Counted from the stretch's first letter, positions 11,640-24,072 are shown. The stretch is 64,000 nt of DNA from Eucommia ulmoides (GCA_016647705.1 CM028340.1:10231001-10295000), one strand, 5' to 3'. Notes: generated by a model not told the origin, from the sequence alone. Translations and numbers: made by a program.

Positions 11640-13687
11640 TTAGTAAGGATGTCAGCCAACTGATCTTTTGATTGAATCTTAGGCAATTCCACTATCTTTT
11701 CATCCAACTTTTCCTTGATGAAAAACCTGTCGACCTCGACGTGCTTTGTTCGGTTATGTTGAACTGGATTATGTGCTATGTCACATGCTGCTTTGTTATC
11801 ACAAAATAATCAAATAGGTTGCTTGGATAGATAACCCATATCATGTAAGAGAAGTTTTAGCCATAATGTCTCACACAGTACATTTGCCAAACCTCTAAAT
11901 TTAGCTACTGTACTTGAGCGAGTTACAACATTTTGTTTCTTGCTTTTTCATGTCACAAGGTTACCTCCTAGAAAGGTAAAATATCTAGAAGTTGACCGTC
12001 TGCCGCTCACATAACCTGCCCAATCTACATCGGTATAGGCTTCTATACTTTGATGGTTTGAGGTTTTTTAGAATAATACTCTTTTTCCCGGAGCAGACTT
12101 CATGTATCTCAAAATGCGAATAACTGCATTCATGTATTGTTCACCGAGATTATGCATAAATTGGATAACAATACTCAAGGCATACGTCAGATCTGGTCTG
12201 GTAAGAGATAAATACAACAATCTCCCTACCAGCCTTTGGTATCTTCCTTTGTCAACTGGTACCTGCTTAGGCTCAACACATAACTTTAGACCTTCTTCTA
12301 CTGGTGTATCAATAGGTTGATATGCTGACATACCAATCTCTCGTAATAGATCCATAGTATATTTTTTTTTGAGATAGAACTATCCCTTTGTTAGATCGGG
12401 ATACTTCAATCCCAAGAAAATATTTCAGAGGGCCTAGATCTTTTATTTCAAATTCTTTGGACAAGTAATCTTGTAAGGCTTTCCTTTCATCAGAATCATT
12501 CCCTGTAACCACCATAATCTATATATACAATGAGTGCAGTTATCTTACCATGCTCTCTTTTGAGGAAAAGAGTGTGATCTGAGTTGCTTTGATGGTAGCC
12601 AAAGGCTATCATAGATTTTGTAAACCTTCCAAACCATACTCTAAGAGACTGCTTCAGTCCATACAATGATTTCTTTAGTCTGCAAACTTTTTGGTTGTGT
12701 CTTTTGGGTATCATACATCCTGGTGGGAGATCCATGTAAACTTCTTCAGATAGTTCACCATGCAAAAAGGCATTTTTCATATCAAATTGTTGTAAAGGCC
12801 AATCCAAGTTGGCGGCTAAGGACAACATAACACGAATTGTGTTGATTTTGGCTACAGGGGCAAATGTTTCTGTGTAGTCAATCCCGTAAGTTTGAGTGTA
12901 TTCCTTTGCTACTAGTCTTGCTTTAAAGCGCTCAATTGTGCCATCAACTTTGTACTTCACGATATAAATCCATCGACATCCAACTGGTTTCTTTCTTGGT
13001 GGAAGATCAACTAGTTCCCATGTTTTATTCTTTTGCAAAGATTTCATCTCCTTGTTCATAGCTGCTTTCTACCTCGGATCAGATAAGGCTTCCTACACAT
13101 TGTTAGGAATAGATACAACAGATAATTGATTCACAAATGACATATTTGATTTTGACAAACGATGGTTGGACACATAATGACTCATGGGATATTTTACTTT
13201 ACTAGAGAGCTCAGGTTCATATATGGATTTAGGAATACCTCTCGTGTGGCGTTGTGGTAACTGTCTCCTGTGTGGCTCAGGAACATATTCAGTAAATGAT
13301 TGGTGTGATATGTTGACCAAAGATGAAGCTACATTTTCTAGAAGCTCAGTTTCTGGCTGAGTTGGAGAATGATCCACCTCTTCAGTTATTTGTTGTTCAT
13401 CACTCTTTTGATCTAATCTCATACCTCTTATATCCAATTCACCTATTTCTTCATTTGCTCCAGTCTTCGAGTCATCACCACTAGAAATCCAATGTCATAT
13501 AAGTTATATCCAAGTTGCCCCCATCTTGATTATCATAATCTAGACTTTGAATTTCCTTTTGGTACTTCCCTTGAAATTCGGGTTGGGAGAAGTACATTAT
13601 CTCTTCATGGAAAACAACATCCATCGTGATAAATAATCGGTGTGTTGGAGGATGATAACGCCGATGTCCTTTTTGATGAGTGGTATA
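11640..13687 (-). pseudogene. Copia 1 pol, reverse transcriptase and RNase H part
   Basis: Minus-strand frames give the RT N-terminal block (KKPVGCRWIYIVKYKVDGTI, then RLVAKEYTQ and FAPVAKINTIR) at 13059-12500. They continue with KDLGPLKYFLGIEVSRS, then QRLVGRLLYLSLTRPDLTYA, then an RNase H region with YTDADWAGYVSGRRSTS near 12050-11990. The catalytic YVDD motif is damaged: the frame reads YIDYGG and switches at about 12510, so one catalytic aspartate codon is lost and a frameshift is introduced. The linker 13437-13687 is still readable. The protein is dead by several stops. Confidence 0.85.
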
Positions 13688-13688
13688 C

Positions 13689-15055
13689 TGATAGGTGTAA
13701 AATACTTATCTACTTGTAAGCCGAATTTAATAGTTTTCGAGTGAATTAGTTATATTTAATTGTGTTTTTATTAGTTTTTATGTAATTTAGGTGTAGGGAC
13801 GCAAACAAGTGATAAATGAGCGAAAACGGTGGAAAAATGGTGAAGAAATGATGAAGAAACGAGGTTTCATGATCACAGAAGCCACCGCCGCGGTGGTGAG
13901 AATGCAGAGAGGGCTGTTTTGGGCATAAAAGTCCCACCACTGCGGCAATAAGGCTACCGACACAGCGGTGAAACTTTAGAGAACTAACCGACTTATCCCA
14001 CTGTCGCAGCGGTGACCTCTGCACAACAAACAAATATTTTCAAATATTTTGAAACCTTGCACCTATAAAACATTTTCCCCTCATTTCCATTAAAGACTCT
14101 TGGATGTTGGACGTCCCTAACCCTTAGGAGCTGATTCTTGGCCATTCTTAAAGAGCTCAAAGAGGAGATTCATCATTCGGGAAGAGGAAACATTGGTGGA
14201 TCGATGTTCGGCGAAAGTGGAAACTATTCCACTTTAAGATTTGATCTTTCTCTCTTTATGTCTCTCTTTGTAATTTATTGTTTTATTGTGAATGATGATG
14301 AATACCTCTTGGTTTAATGTTCCAATGGCCAAGATCATGATAGATTAGTTAAATATTAGCTAGGGATCGGTGTAGTTGTGTAAATACTAGTTTGGTTTAA
14401 TATATGTTTCTTTAACAGTTGTTTGCTTTTAAATCCGATTATGTTTATCATTTTATGACAAATTCAATATTGTTGTTAAGGTATTAGTGTTGGATTTGAG
14501 AATCTAGGGTTTGACGCTCGGAAGTAGTAACCCTGGATTCGGATTAGGGTAAACACATCGTTATGACCTAACGACCAGGGAGGGCGCTAATCAGTGTGCA
14601 ATTGATGACGTTGGGACAAGACTCACATGGCCTAGAGTCGTTAAGACGTTAAGGGGGATTTCGGCGTTGACGCGAAGTCGCGTATTCTCCCGTTTTACAC
14701 TCGGAAGAGGTGGCGGAGGAGTTTAAGAACTGAGATTGTCGGATACCTAAACTCCGTTATTGTTAACTAAAATGAAATCAAACATGTATTAAGTGAATGA
14801 AATCAATCCCTAGTTAGTCAACTTAGTTAGGATTAACCCACTAATTGTAGTTTAACTTAGTTTAATTAGTTTAATTTTAAAATAATTCTTTAACTGTCTG
14901 GATAATAGGAGACTATGTAAATTGCAATATTCAATTATTCAACTTATCCCTGTGGGAACGATATCCGATCTTAAAAGATCCACTATAGTAAAACTAGACC
15001 TCGTGCATTTGCGAGTAGTTATATACCGCGAGGATGTAAAATCTTGGCGCGTACA
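13689..15055 (+). repeat. solo LTR of a Tat/Athila-type Gypsy element, nested in Copia 1
   Basis: It starts TGATAGGTGTAA like the LTRs at 31331, 32764 and 38994. It shares their AAGACGTTAAGGGGGA block, TTACACTCGG block and the near-terminal ATCCCTGTGGGAACGATA. It contains G+C-rich palindromes such as CACCGCCGCGGTGGTG (13883-13898). It interrupts the Copia frame between the integrase-side motif KCVFVGY (right) and HQKGHRRYHPP (left). The exact right end and TSD are unclear (GTAC versus GTAT at the edges). No internal region is present. Confidence 0.8.
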
Positions 15056-15061
15056 AGTACC

Positions 15062-16500
15062 CAACAAAAACACATTTCAATGCTTGAGGAGTTAACTTGG
15101 TGCGTTGATGCTTGTGTAGATGTACAAACACCACACATCCAAATAAATGAGGAGGTAAACTTGAGACAACTGGAGCCATAATCCCATCATTTAGATCTTT
15201 GAACGGTGTTTTGAAATTGAGAGTGCTGGAAGGTATCCATTTGATTAAATAAGCTGCTAAAATTAAAGCTTCTCCCCAATAAGACAATGACATATGGGCT
15301 TCAATTAACAAAGCTCGTACAACCTCCAACAAGTGTCGATTTTTCTGCTCAGCCACCCCGTTTTGTTGAGGTGTGGTGGAGCATGTTGTCTGATGGACCA
15401 TTCCTTGTGCTTCCAAATAATGCTGAAATTTAGTACTCTGATATTCTCCACCATTGTCACTACGAAGAACTTGAATCTTTCTATTGTACTGAGTTTCAAT
15501 TTTTTTATGAAACTTTTGGAATAATGAGTTCACTTTACTTTTGGACTTCATCAAGTAAAGCCATGTCATCCTGGTACAATCATCAATAAACGTTACAAAC
15601 CAACGTGCCTCTCCCAAAGTATTGACCTTCGACGGACCCAAGACGTCAGAATGAATAATCATGAACAGAAGTGGACTTTTATTCAATTGTAATGGAAATG
15701 AAGCACGATGACTCTTTGTAAGTTCACAAGTCTCACGGTAAAAACTAGAGACATCGACTCCTGTAAATAAACTGGGAAAAAACCTTTTGAGATATCCAAA
15801 TAAAGCATGTTCAAACCGGCGATGTCGTAACCATATTTCTTTCCTGTTTTTATCTTCAGAACCAGCTACTACCAGAGCTTGTCTTACGCTTTCGGTACTA
15901 TTTGATTCCAAGTCCAAGTAATATAGCTTCCCTCGTCGAGTACCACGAGCAATCATTTTTGTAGTTTTGATGTCCTTAAACATACAAAAATCAGGCCAAA
16001 AAATAACAACACAAGATAAAGTAGCGGTTATCTGGGAAACTAACAAAATGTTATAATTTAAAGATGGAACAACTAAGACAGACTCCAAATTATTATATTG
16101 GTGAGAGTTAAAGATTCTTTCCAAATAACTGGGGTCGAAATTCCATTTGCAGTAGAGACAAATTTCTGGGTGGAGTGATTTAGTGATGAGACTTGTCTAG
16201 AATCATATGTCATGTAATCTGTTGCACTAAAATCAATTATCTATGTATTATTCAAAACAAGTGTTGAAGTGTTTAAAACCTTACTACTATTATCTGCAGC
16301 TATAACTGCTGCCGTAGAGTGTTTTTGATGATTTTGTTTTTCTTCACGTGGCTATGATTCCACCATTCTGGATAGCCCACCAATTCAAAACAACGATTTT
16401 TTGTATAATCAGTCTTATGGAAATGAGTGCATTTACATGAAAACTTGTTAACAATGGTGGATCTACCATTGTTGGTTTTACTCATTTTTTTTTTAAAATA
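15062..16500 (-). pseudogene. Copia 1 gag C-terminus and integrase
   Basis: At 16480-16380 a zinc knuckle C-x-C-x4-H-x5-C variant is followed by FELVGYPEWW, the usual Copia gag signature. At 16124-15062 a 350-residue frame has the GAG-pre-integrase region. The integrase core follows, with FVTFIDDCTRMTWLY, VLRSDNGGEYQS and TTPQQNGVAEQKNRHLLE, so the D, D and E residues are all present. It ends at KCVFVGY where the solo LTR was inserted. N-terminal gag is not recognisable upstream. Confidence 0.88.
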
Positions 16501-17135
16501 CACTAGATTAATGTATCTAATATGGACAACCAAACACACATGAATAATAACCAAGGTGAAGCCAAAATCGATATTAAGAAACAGGTATTACCATTTATTC
16601 CAATAGCAACTCACAAGTTGAAGGAGACGATGGCTCAGGGTCTGATCTCAAACGAAAAAATTAACCCTAAGTCTGCGAGTCAGACAGTGGCGGATTTAGG
16701 TTATCTAAATAGCAACAAATCAAAGGGATAGCATCTCAGGGTCTGATCTCAATAGATGGTCGCAGGTTGCGACGGCTGCGGGACTTCGATGACAGCTGCT
16801 GGAGTGAGGGACAACGACGTTCATGCCCCTCAGGATTTGGATCGCAGCTGGACTGAGTAGCAATGTTGTTCGTCATCGCGGCGTTGTTTGTTTAGATCGG
16901 TGGGGTTGTTCTTCATCTTCTCTTAGATCTAGGTGATGGAAGTGGATGGATTTGGATAGTGAATTTGGGTGCCGAATCGTGGTGAAGATAGCAAGGATTT
17001 GGTTTGCAGATTGAGCGGCGGATAGGTTGAGCAGCGGCTACGATGGACACTGGACCTGAGGTATGGAGATTAGGGTTCTTGAAGAGTTTTTTTTTTTTCT
17101 CTGAGATTGGACCATTTCAATTTGGCTCGATGCCA

Positions 17136-17304
17136 TCTTGAATTGTATCAATTTCATTCATACTTCATCTCTATGATTACAAAGGTATTTATAGAGCTTG
17201 ATTCTAGGGTTTCCCTAGAATCAAGATAATACACAATCTCTAAATTAGGAAAGCAATTAAAGTAATTACAATATAAGAAATTTTGATTTATTCCTTTTTT
17301 AACA
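17136..17304 (-). repeat. 5' LTR of Copia 1
   Basis: 169 bp, matching 11399-11559 with few differences and small indels. The primer-binding site abuts it at 17123-17135. Confidence 0.9.
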
Positions 17305-17401
17305 GTTAAATGTATGCTTAGGAGGTATTTATACGCAAACGATAAGCCCATTGCTCCATAATTCATTGTGTTGATCAACTTAAACTAAACTATGAAAAAT
17401 A
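17305..17401 (-). promoter_or_regulatory. stranded promoter fragment of DEFL-2
   Basis: On the minus strand it carries TTTAAGTTGATCA, GGAGCAATGGGC and GTATAAATACCT in the same order and spacing as the DEFL-1 promoter at 6312-6365. It is cut off on one side by Copia 1 (17304) and on the other by Copia 2 (17402), so about 97 bases of promoter sit alone between two retrotransposons. Confidence 0.85.
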
Positions 17402-17914
17402 TGTTAGGAAATTTTTGTTTCCTAACCTATAAGATTAGGGCAACATATTATTATTTCTCAATTATATTTACTATTTAAATTAATGAACTAAAATTAAGTG
17501 ATCTAATTAATTTGGGTAAGCTCGTAGATTACTCAAAATAATGTAAGTTAAATGTGTAGATACTAGAAACTATTGGGGTGATTAAGGATTATGAGAACCT
17601 TAATCACACCATATATAAAGAAAAGTTAAGGTTATGGTCCCCAATATATAAAATCAAACGACGACTCCTCTCTCCTCATCTGGAAAAGGAACGATAGTCC
17701 CATCGATAAACTAAAGAGATTTAGTTGAGGAAGATCATATACCCGCTCGATCTGTGCCCTGCTCATGATTGATTGTTGTAGATTTTCGTATCGGTAGTCG
17801 ATTGTTTGTAATGGATCCATGTACTCGATTTACGTGTATATTAGAACTCTTGATGATTTGACATGTTGATTTAGGTGTTATAAATTTTGATTTATAGGGA
17901 TTTAAATCTTAACA
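17402..17914 (+). repeat. 5' LTR of Copia 2
   Basis: 513 bp, TGTTAGGAAATT...TCTTAACA; pairs with 23434-23943. Confidence 0.9.
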
Positions 17915-18784
17915 AGCGGTATTAGAGCCTACTTCATGTTGATTCATTAGAGTCCTTGAGTTTTTTCAAGTTCGTAGTATTTTAGGGTTTGTGTTTTCTC
18001 CATTAAGGTTCGATTATTTGTGAAATTGTGGGAGGAAACATTAAGCTTTTTATGTGGTTTATGTGATTTGATTCAATTTTTGCTAATACTACGGATTTGT
18101 TACGGATCTAAGGAAAGAAAACCACCAATTTTTGGAATTTTTTGGGTGTTTTCGCTGCAGAAATTTTAGATCCGATTCAGATCTGATTGAATCGGTTAAC
18201 CAATTTAAAAAAACCAGTCACCCGATTTGGTCAGGGAGGGTTTAAGCAGTTTTGACACCTATTCGTATTTTTACCATAGCGTTCTCGTCCAAACTCCAAT
18301 TGAAGTGATTCAAGATTTTGTGGAAATCTTAGAAAGAGACGGATAACTTTCATATTTTGAGTTTTTCTGAAATCAGATTGAATCATGGTCAAAATTAGGC
18401 TTGAAGTTGATGCACCTGCACTGCTAAACGAATCGGTCAGCTGAATTTTACAATTCCGTCGATCGATTACTTTAGAACGCCATTTTTTTGGGTCTGATCA
18501 ATTTGGTCAACCGAACCATATTGGTCAGTCGACCGACTACTTCAGAGTAGAGTCCACTTGGCTTCTGTCCAGTTCAGTCAACCGAATGTTCTGGACCAAT
18601 TGACCGATTCGATGCCCTAATGTCAGAAATTTTAATCCGTTGCATGACATTCAATCAATGGACCATTAGGACGGTCAAATAATAAAATCTTATATCTTGA
18701 AATAAATTAAAATGAAATAATATGTTACCAAAGTAATCTTTGTTGCTTAGTTTTATTTTATTTGGGATATTATGATGTTGATGT

Positions 18785-19265
18785 TTGTTATTTATACAAA
18801 CAATAGTAAGCCTAAAGGAAGATTATTGTTTGGCCAAACAAAAAGCATTGGTGGTTGTTGATATTTGTTATTGACGCAAGCAATAACGGCTTAAAGAAAG
18901 GTAATTGTTTTGTACAATAATTAAAGTTAATTATACGATTGTTATTTATGCGAGCAATAACCGGCCCAAAGAAAGATTATTGTTTGGCCAAATAATGAAC
19001 ATTAATTTGGTGTCTGTTGTTTATGGGATTTAAAACCGGTCCAAAGGAAGGTTATTGTTTAACTAAATAATAGACATTGATTTGAAATTAGTATAGTTAT
19101 TATTTATGCAATTAATAATCGGTCCAAATGAAGGTTATTGTTTGGTCAAATAGTAAACGTACTTAAGGGAATAAATATGTGATAATTATCAAGTCTCCAT
19201 GTGAACAGTAAGTCGGTCTAAAGAAAGGCTTATTATTTAACATGGTTTATTGTCAACATTGGATT
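18785..19265 (+). repeat. leader minisatellite of Copia 2
   Basis: Six diverged units of about 75-93 bases, each with a GGAAGGTTATTGTTTGGCC-like core, begin near 18817, 18896, 18971, 19045, 19129 and 19222. Units carry short inverted pairs GTTATT...AATAAC. They sit in the long untranslated leader between primer site and gag. The rest of 17930-18780 shows no coding sequence. Confidence 0.75.
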
Positions 19266-19483
19266 ACTGTATTGAGAGTACCGCTTACAAGTTGGTGTTT
19301 CTGCCCAAAGGCTAAACATCAATGTTGTGTTAGGTATCTTGTGATAGGCCCCACCAATACAATTATTTTGTTTATGTTGTATGTGTTAAAGTTTTAATTT
19401 GACATAAACTTTTATGTTATAAGTTTGTATTTGTTATTGTTTTCTGTTTAATTAATGTTTCTATTACTAATATTACTGCCAAC

Positions 19484-20350
19484 ATGAATTCTATTAAGTG
19501 TTTAGCAGCACAAACTTTAAGGATTGGAGAGAGAACATTTCAAATGGTCTCAGCTACATGGGTCTTGACTTTGCGCTAAGAAAAGAAGAGCCTTCACCTC
19601 TTACTCAAGAAAGTTCCCTTGAGGCTAAAAGTAAATATGAGAGGTGAGACCATTCTAATCGCATAAGTCTTATGATGATCAAACGAAGCATTCCGGAAGC
19701 ATTCAGGGGTGATATATCTGATGAGGTAACTGTTGAGACGTTCTTTAAGGAAATAGAAAAACGTTTTTATAAAGAACGAAAAGGAAAAGACAAATATGCT
19801 TTTAGCTGATCTTGTCTCAATAAAGTATAAATGAAAGGGGAACATAAGGGAGTACATTATGGAAATGTCCAAAGTCATTTCGGAATTAAAGACACTAAAG
19901 TTAGAGTTGTCTGAGGACTAACTCATGCATTTAGAATTCATTTCTCTTCTTGCACAATACAGTCAGTTTATAGTAAGTTATAACACTCGAAAGAATAAAT
20001 GGACTCTTAATAAGCTCATATGTGACTGCGTGTAAGAAGAATAAAAGAATTAAGCAAGAAATGATAGAAAGTGCTCACATAGCCATTACTTCTAAGGGTA
20101 AGAAACGACAAAGAGATAAAGATCAATAAGCTGCAGTTGGAACAGAACAATCCCAATTGCAAAAGAATCGGGATCAAGAATTTACCTGTTTCTTCTGCAA
20201 GGAAGTTGATCATATGAAAAGGGAGTGTTCTAAGTACGCAGTATAGTGTGAAGAGCATGCTTATCACTCCGATTTGTTCTAAGGTTAATTTAGCTTTTGT
20301 ACCTTGTCACACTTGGTGGGTAGATTCTGGTGCTACTACTTATGTAAGTG
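19484..20350 (+). pseudogene. Copia 2 gag and protease remnant
   Basis: Gag begins at ATG 19484 and is broken by several stops. A zinc knuckle CFFCKEVDHMKREC (C-x2-C-x4-H-x4-C) lies at about 20187-20230. The Copia protease motif WWVDSGATTYV follows at about 20315-20350. Confidence 0.8.
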
Positions 20351-20639
20351 TGTCGATGTAGGGTTGCCTGTGGAGTCGAAAGCCAATTGATGCTGAAAGA
20401 TATATCTATGTGAGCAATAGTGGAACAGTTGTTGTTGAGGCAATAGGGACTTCTAGATTATCTTCAAATACTAGTTACTTTTTGGATTTGAAAGAGACAT
20501 ATGTTGTACTGTCATTTAGATGGTATTTGGTTTTTATTTCTACTTTGGACAAATTTGGTTTTTCCTATTCATTTGAAAATAATAACCTCAATCTTTTTTG
20601 AGCTTCAAATATTATTGTAACTAGTTCTTTAATTGATAA

Positions 20640-21560
20640 TCTATAGTTCTTAGATATTGTGGTACAAAACACAAATTAGCTAATGAGAATTCTACAATAT
20701 TTTGGCACAACCATATAGGACATATCTCTAAACAGAGGATAGAGAGGCTTATTTCTAACGGAATTCTTGATCTACTAGATTTAGAAAATTTCAAAATTTG
20801 TATTAAATGAGTAAAGGGGAAACAAACAAACATAAAGAAATTGGGTGCCAATAGGAGTTCAGGTGTCTTAGAACTAATACATACTGCGGATCATTCCCTA
20901 CGACATTTTGGAATGGACAACTGTATTTTATGACATTCATAGATGACTATTCTCGTTATGGATACCTTTATTTAATTCATGAGAAGTTTTAATCCTTAGA
21001 CGTATTTAAGTCTTTCAAAGCTAAAGTTGAACTTTAACTTGGAAAGAAAATTAAGGTTGTCAAATCAAACCGTGGTAGTGAATACTATAGGAGATTTAAC
21101 GGATCAGGAAAACAACGTCCATGACCCTTTGCTAAATTCCTAGAAGAATGTGGAATCGTCCCACAATACACTATGCCAGGCAACCTTGACATGAACTGTG
21201 TTGTTGAGAGACGAAACAATTCGCTTAAAGACATGGTAAGAAGTATTATAATTCATTCTTCTTTACTAGAATCTATCTGGGGAGAAGTACATAAGATTGC
21301 AACATATATCCTGAACAGGGTAATAAGTAAAGTGGCAGCTAAAACCCTTATGAACTATGGTTAGGCGCAAAACCTAGCATAAAGCATTTACACGTTTGGG
21401 GTTGTCTAGCTAAGGTAAGGCCCTATAGGTTAAATAAAAGAAAACTGGACTTAAGAATAGTTAGCTACTACTTTGTTGGGTACACTAAACGGTCGAGAGG
21501 ATTTAAGTTTTATAATCCCTCGGATTAGACTTTTTTGAGACGGGAAATGCGAGATTCCTT
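20640..21560 (+). pseudogene. Copia 2 integrase remnant
   Basis: A GAG-pre-integrase block (LWHNHIGHISKQRIERL) lies near 20700, followed by the integrase core MTFIDDYSRYGYLYL near 20930. Next come VKSNRGSEY (usual D changed to N) near 21060 and NCVVERRNNSLKDMVRS near 21190-21240. Stops interrupt the frame, and the second catalytic aspartate is lost. Confidence 0.78.
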
Positions 21561-21829
21561 TAGGGTGTTGAATTTGAGGGAGAAGGAAACATAAGGAATG
21601 TTGTATTTGAAGAAGAATATACTATTGACGGTGATCAGGTCTCTGTACCTATTGTTTTTTAAAACACAATTTTCTACGAAGGAGAATCTGTTATTGATGG
21701 TGATCAGGTTTCTATACCTATTACTACTTTAGACATAATTCCGACTCTAGATAAAAATGTTCATGCTCCTATTCTTAACATTGTTCTAGACAACCTCAAG
21801 AAGTGCCATTAAGGAGATCCACTATGGAG

Positions 21830-22800
21830 AAGAGAAGTGCGATTTCAGATGATTATATCGTCTTTCTCCAATAACATAAATTTGACATAAGGACAATGGA
21901 AAATGATCCAATCGATTTCCATCAATTCAAACAAATTCCAGACAATCAAAAGTGGATAATACAGAGACTTTCTCTCTAGTTTCATCGAAAAACTTTTTCA
22001 GGATTATTATGGCACTTATAGCTCATTTTGATTTAGAGTCATATTAGATGGATGTAAAGATTGTGTATCTCAATGGAGATATTGAAAAAACGATATATAT
22101 GGTGTAGCAAAAAAACTTTGTATCAAGTAATTCAAAGTATATGGTTTGAAAGGTAAACAAAATCCATCTATGTTCTCAAACAAGCTTCCCGTCAATGGTG
22201 TCACAAATTTTATCAAATCATTGTCTCATATGATTTTGAGGTAAATGCAGTTGATGATTGTATACCACAAGTTCAGTGGGAGTAAATTCATTATTTCCAG
22301 TGCTATATGTCAATGACATATTGATAGCTGGCAATGATATAGGCTTATTGCACGAAATTAAGAGATTTCTAACTGAGAATTTTGAAATAAAAGATCTTCG
22401 GGATGCCTTTTTTGTATTAGGAATAAAGAAACACCAAGATTGCTCTCGGGGTATCCTTGGGTTATCACAAAAGAGTTATGTTGATAAGTTGCTTGCTAGA
22501 TTTGGCATGAAAGATTATGCACTGGGCGATACTTTTGTTGCTAAAGGAAACAAGTTTAGTCTCACTCAATGTCCCAAAAATGAGTTGGAAAAGAAAGAGA
22601 TGCAAAAGATTCCCTATGCGTTAGAAGTAGGGACTCTTGTGTACGTTCAAGTATGTACGCGTTTGGATTTAACATTCATATTTAGAATGTTGGGTAGATA
22701 TTTAAGTATGCCTGAGATGGATCATTGGAAACCATCCAAATGGGTTATGAGGTATTTACAGAAAATAAAAGATTACATGCTTACTTATCGGAAGACATAA
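21830..22800 (+). pseudogene. Copia 2 reverse transcriptase remnant
   Basis: The N-terminal part (about 21830-22255) is full of stops. From 22258 a 180-codon open stretch carries YVNDILIAGNDIGLLHEIK, where the catalytic YVDD has become YVND. It continues with FEIKDLRDAFFVLGIK and ILGLSQKSYVDKLLARF, then the thumb/connection region. RNase H is only vestigial before the 3' LTR. Confidence 0.82.
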
Positions 22801-23433
22801 CATTTGGAGATCATTGAGTATTCTAATTCTGATCAAATTTCTAATTGCTAAAGAGAGTATTCAGAGTAGGATAATATTTATAACAAACTTGATGATTGCA
22901 GATTCATTCACTAAAAGTTTGCCACCTAAGGTATTTAATGAGCACACTGTTCGTATAGGTGTGGCTTTTATCTGATGATGTACTGGTTTAGTGGGTGTTT
23001 GTGTTTGTTGAATGCTCTTTTATTAGATACGTATATTTGATTTTGTAGAATAAAGTAGATGGATTAAATTTTATTTACTTTAAATGTGTTCCTTTTAATT
23101 GTGGTTTAATATAAGAATAGAAAGACTAAGGATTGATCTCACTAAAGATGAAGAAGGACCAGTTGGAAATAGGCATGTCTGAAATCACATTGCATATAAT
23201 TTCCATGCTACTCATCCACATTTGATCTATGTTGTTGAAGGTATTAGTATAGTGATCATCGTAGTTTAGTCATGACTGTATTGTGATATAAGCTGCAGTA
23301 ATTCCATTGCAAGTAAATGAGATGGGCCAGATTATTTAAGGAGAAGTCTAAGGATAAATAGCATGCGGATGAACACCTAAGGAATTTTGTGATATAATTG
23401 TTTCAGGAATAATATGTAGCTCAAATGAGAAAT

Positions 23434-23943
23434 TGTTACAAAATTTTTGTTTCCTAATCTATATCGGGCAACATATTATTATTTCTCAATTATATTTGTT
23501 ATTTAAATTTAATAGACTAAAATTAAGTGATCTAATTAATTTGGGTAAACCCGTAGACTAATAAAAAGAAAATAGATTTAATGTGTAGATACCAGAAACT
23601 ATTGGGGTGATTAGGGGATTATGGAAACCCTAATCACACCATATATGTAGAAAAGTTAGGGTTATGGTCCCTAATATACCAAATCAAATGACGGCACCCT
23701 TCTCCCCATCTGGAAGAGGAACGACAGTCCCATCGAGAAACTAAGGTGATTTGGTTGAGGAAGATCACATACCCGCTCGATCCGTGCCCACATCGTGATC
23801 AATCGTCGCAGATTTTCGCATTAGTAGTCGATTGTTTGTAATGGATCCAGGTATGCAATTTACGTGTATATTAGAACTCTTGATGATTTGGCATGTTGAT
23901 TTAGGTGTAAAAAATTTAGATTTATAAGGATTAAATCCTAGCA
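23434..23943 (+). repeat. 3' LTR of Copia 2
   Basis: 510 bp matching 17402-17914, with scattered substitutions and small deletions; followed by TSD AAATA. Confidence 0.9.
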
Positions 23944-24032
23944 AAATAAAAAATTAATAAAAAAAGAAGAGAGAAAGAAGAGATTAAACACACCCTTGGT
24001 CCCTAATGTTTGGGGATATGTCAAATAAGTTC

Positions 24033-24033
<1 letters not shown>

Positions 24034-24070
<37 letters not shown>
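24034..24070. repeat. (TA)n microsatellite
   Basis: Pure TA run of about 37 bases. Confidence 0.9.

Positions 24071-24072
<2 letters not shown>

Larger units (their letters stand above)
11399..17304 (-). mobile_element. Copia LTR retrotransposon 1 (inserted in DEFL-2 5' UTR)
   Basis: It is bounded by 161/169-bp LTRs, which on the minus strand start TGTTAAAA and end ATTCAAGA. It is flanked by a perfect 5-bp target duplication GTTAA (11394-11398 and 17305-17309). Directly inside the 5' LTR (minus strand, from 17135) lies TGGCATCGAGCCA, a variant of the initiator-Met tRNA primer site usual for Copia; a purine-rich tract (GTGGGAGAG) precedes the 3' LTR. Domain order is gag zinc knuckle, integrase, RT, RNase H. 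About 1.37 kb of it is a later solo-LTR insertion (13689-15055). Coding is broken by stops and frameshifts. Confidence 0.93.
17402..23943 (+). mobile_element. Copia LTR retrotransposon 2, degenerate
   Basis: LTRs 17402-17914 and 23434-23943 (about 510 bp) begin TGTTA and end with CA. A perfect 5-bp target duplication AAATA flanks it (17397-17401, 23944-23948). A GGTATTAGAGCCTA initiator-Met-type primer site follows the 5' LTR at 17919. Decayed gag, protease, integrase and RT follow in Copia order. Many in-frame stops and diverged LTRs indicate an old insertion. Confidence 0.93.

Noticed and set aside
16522-16731. 69-codon plus-strand frame with a protein-like look
   Set aside because: It lies within the minus-strand Copia 1 element next to gag remains, has no homologue I recognise and no promoter context; likely chance or rearranged element sequence.
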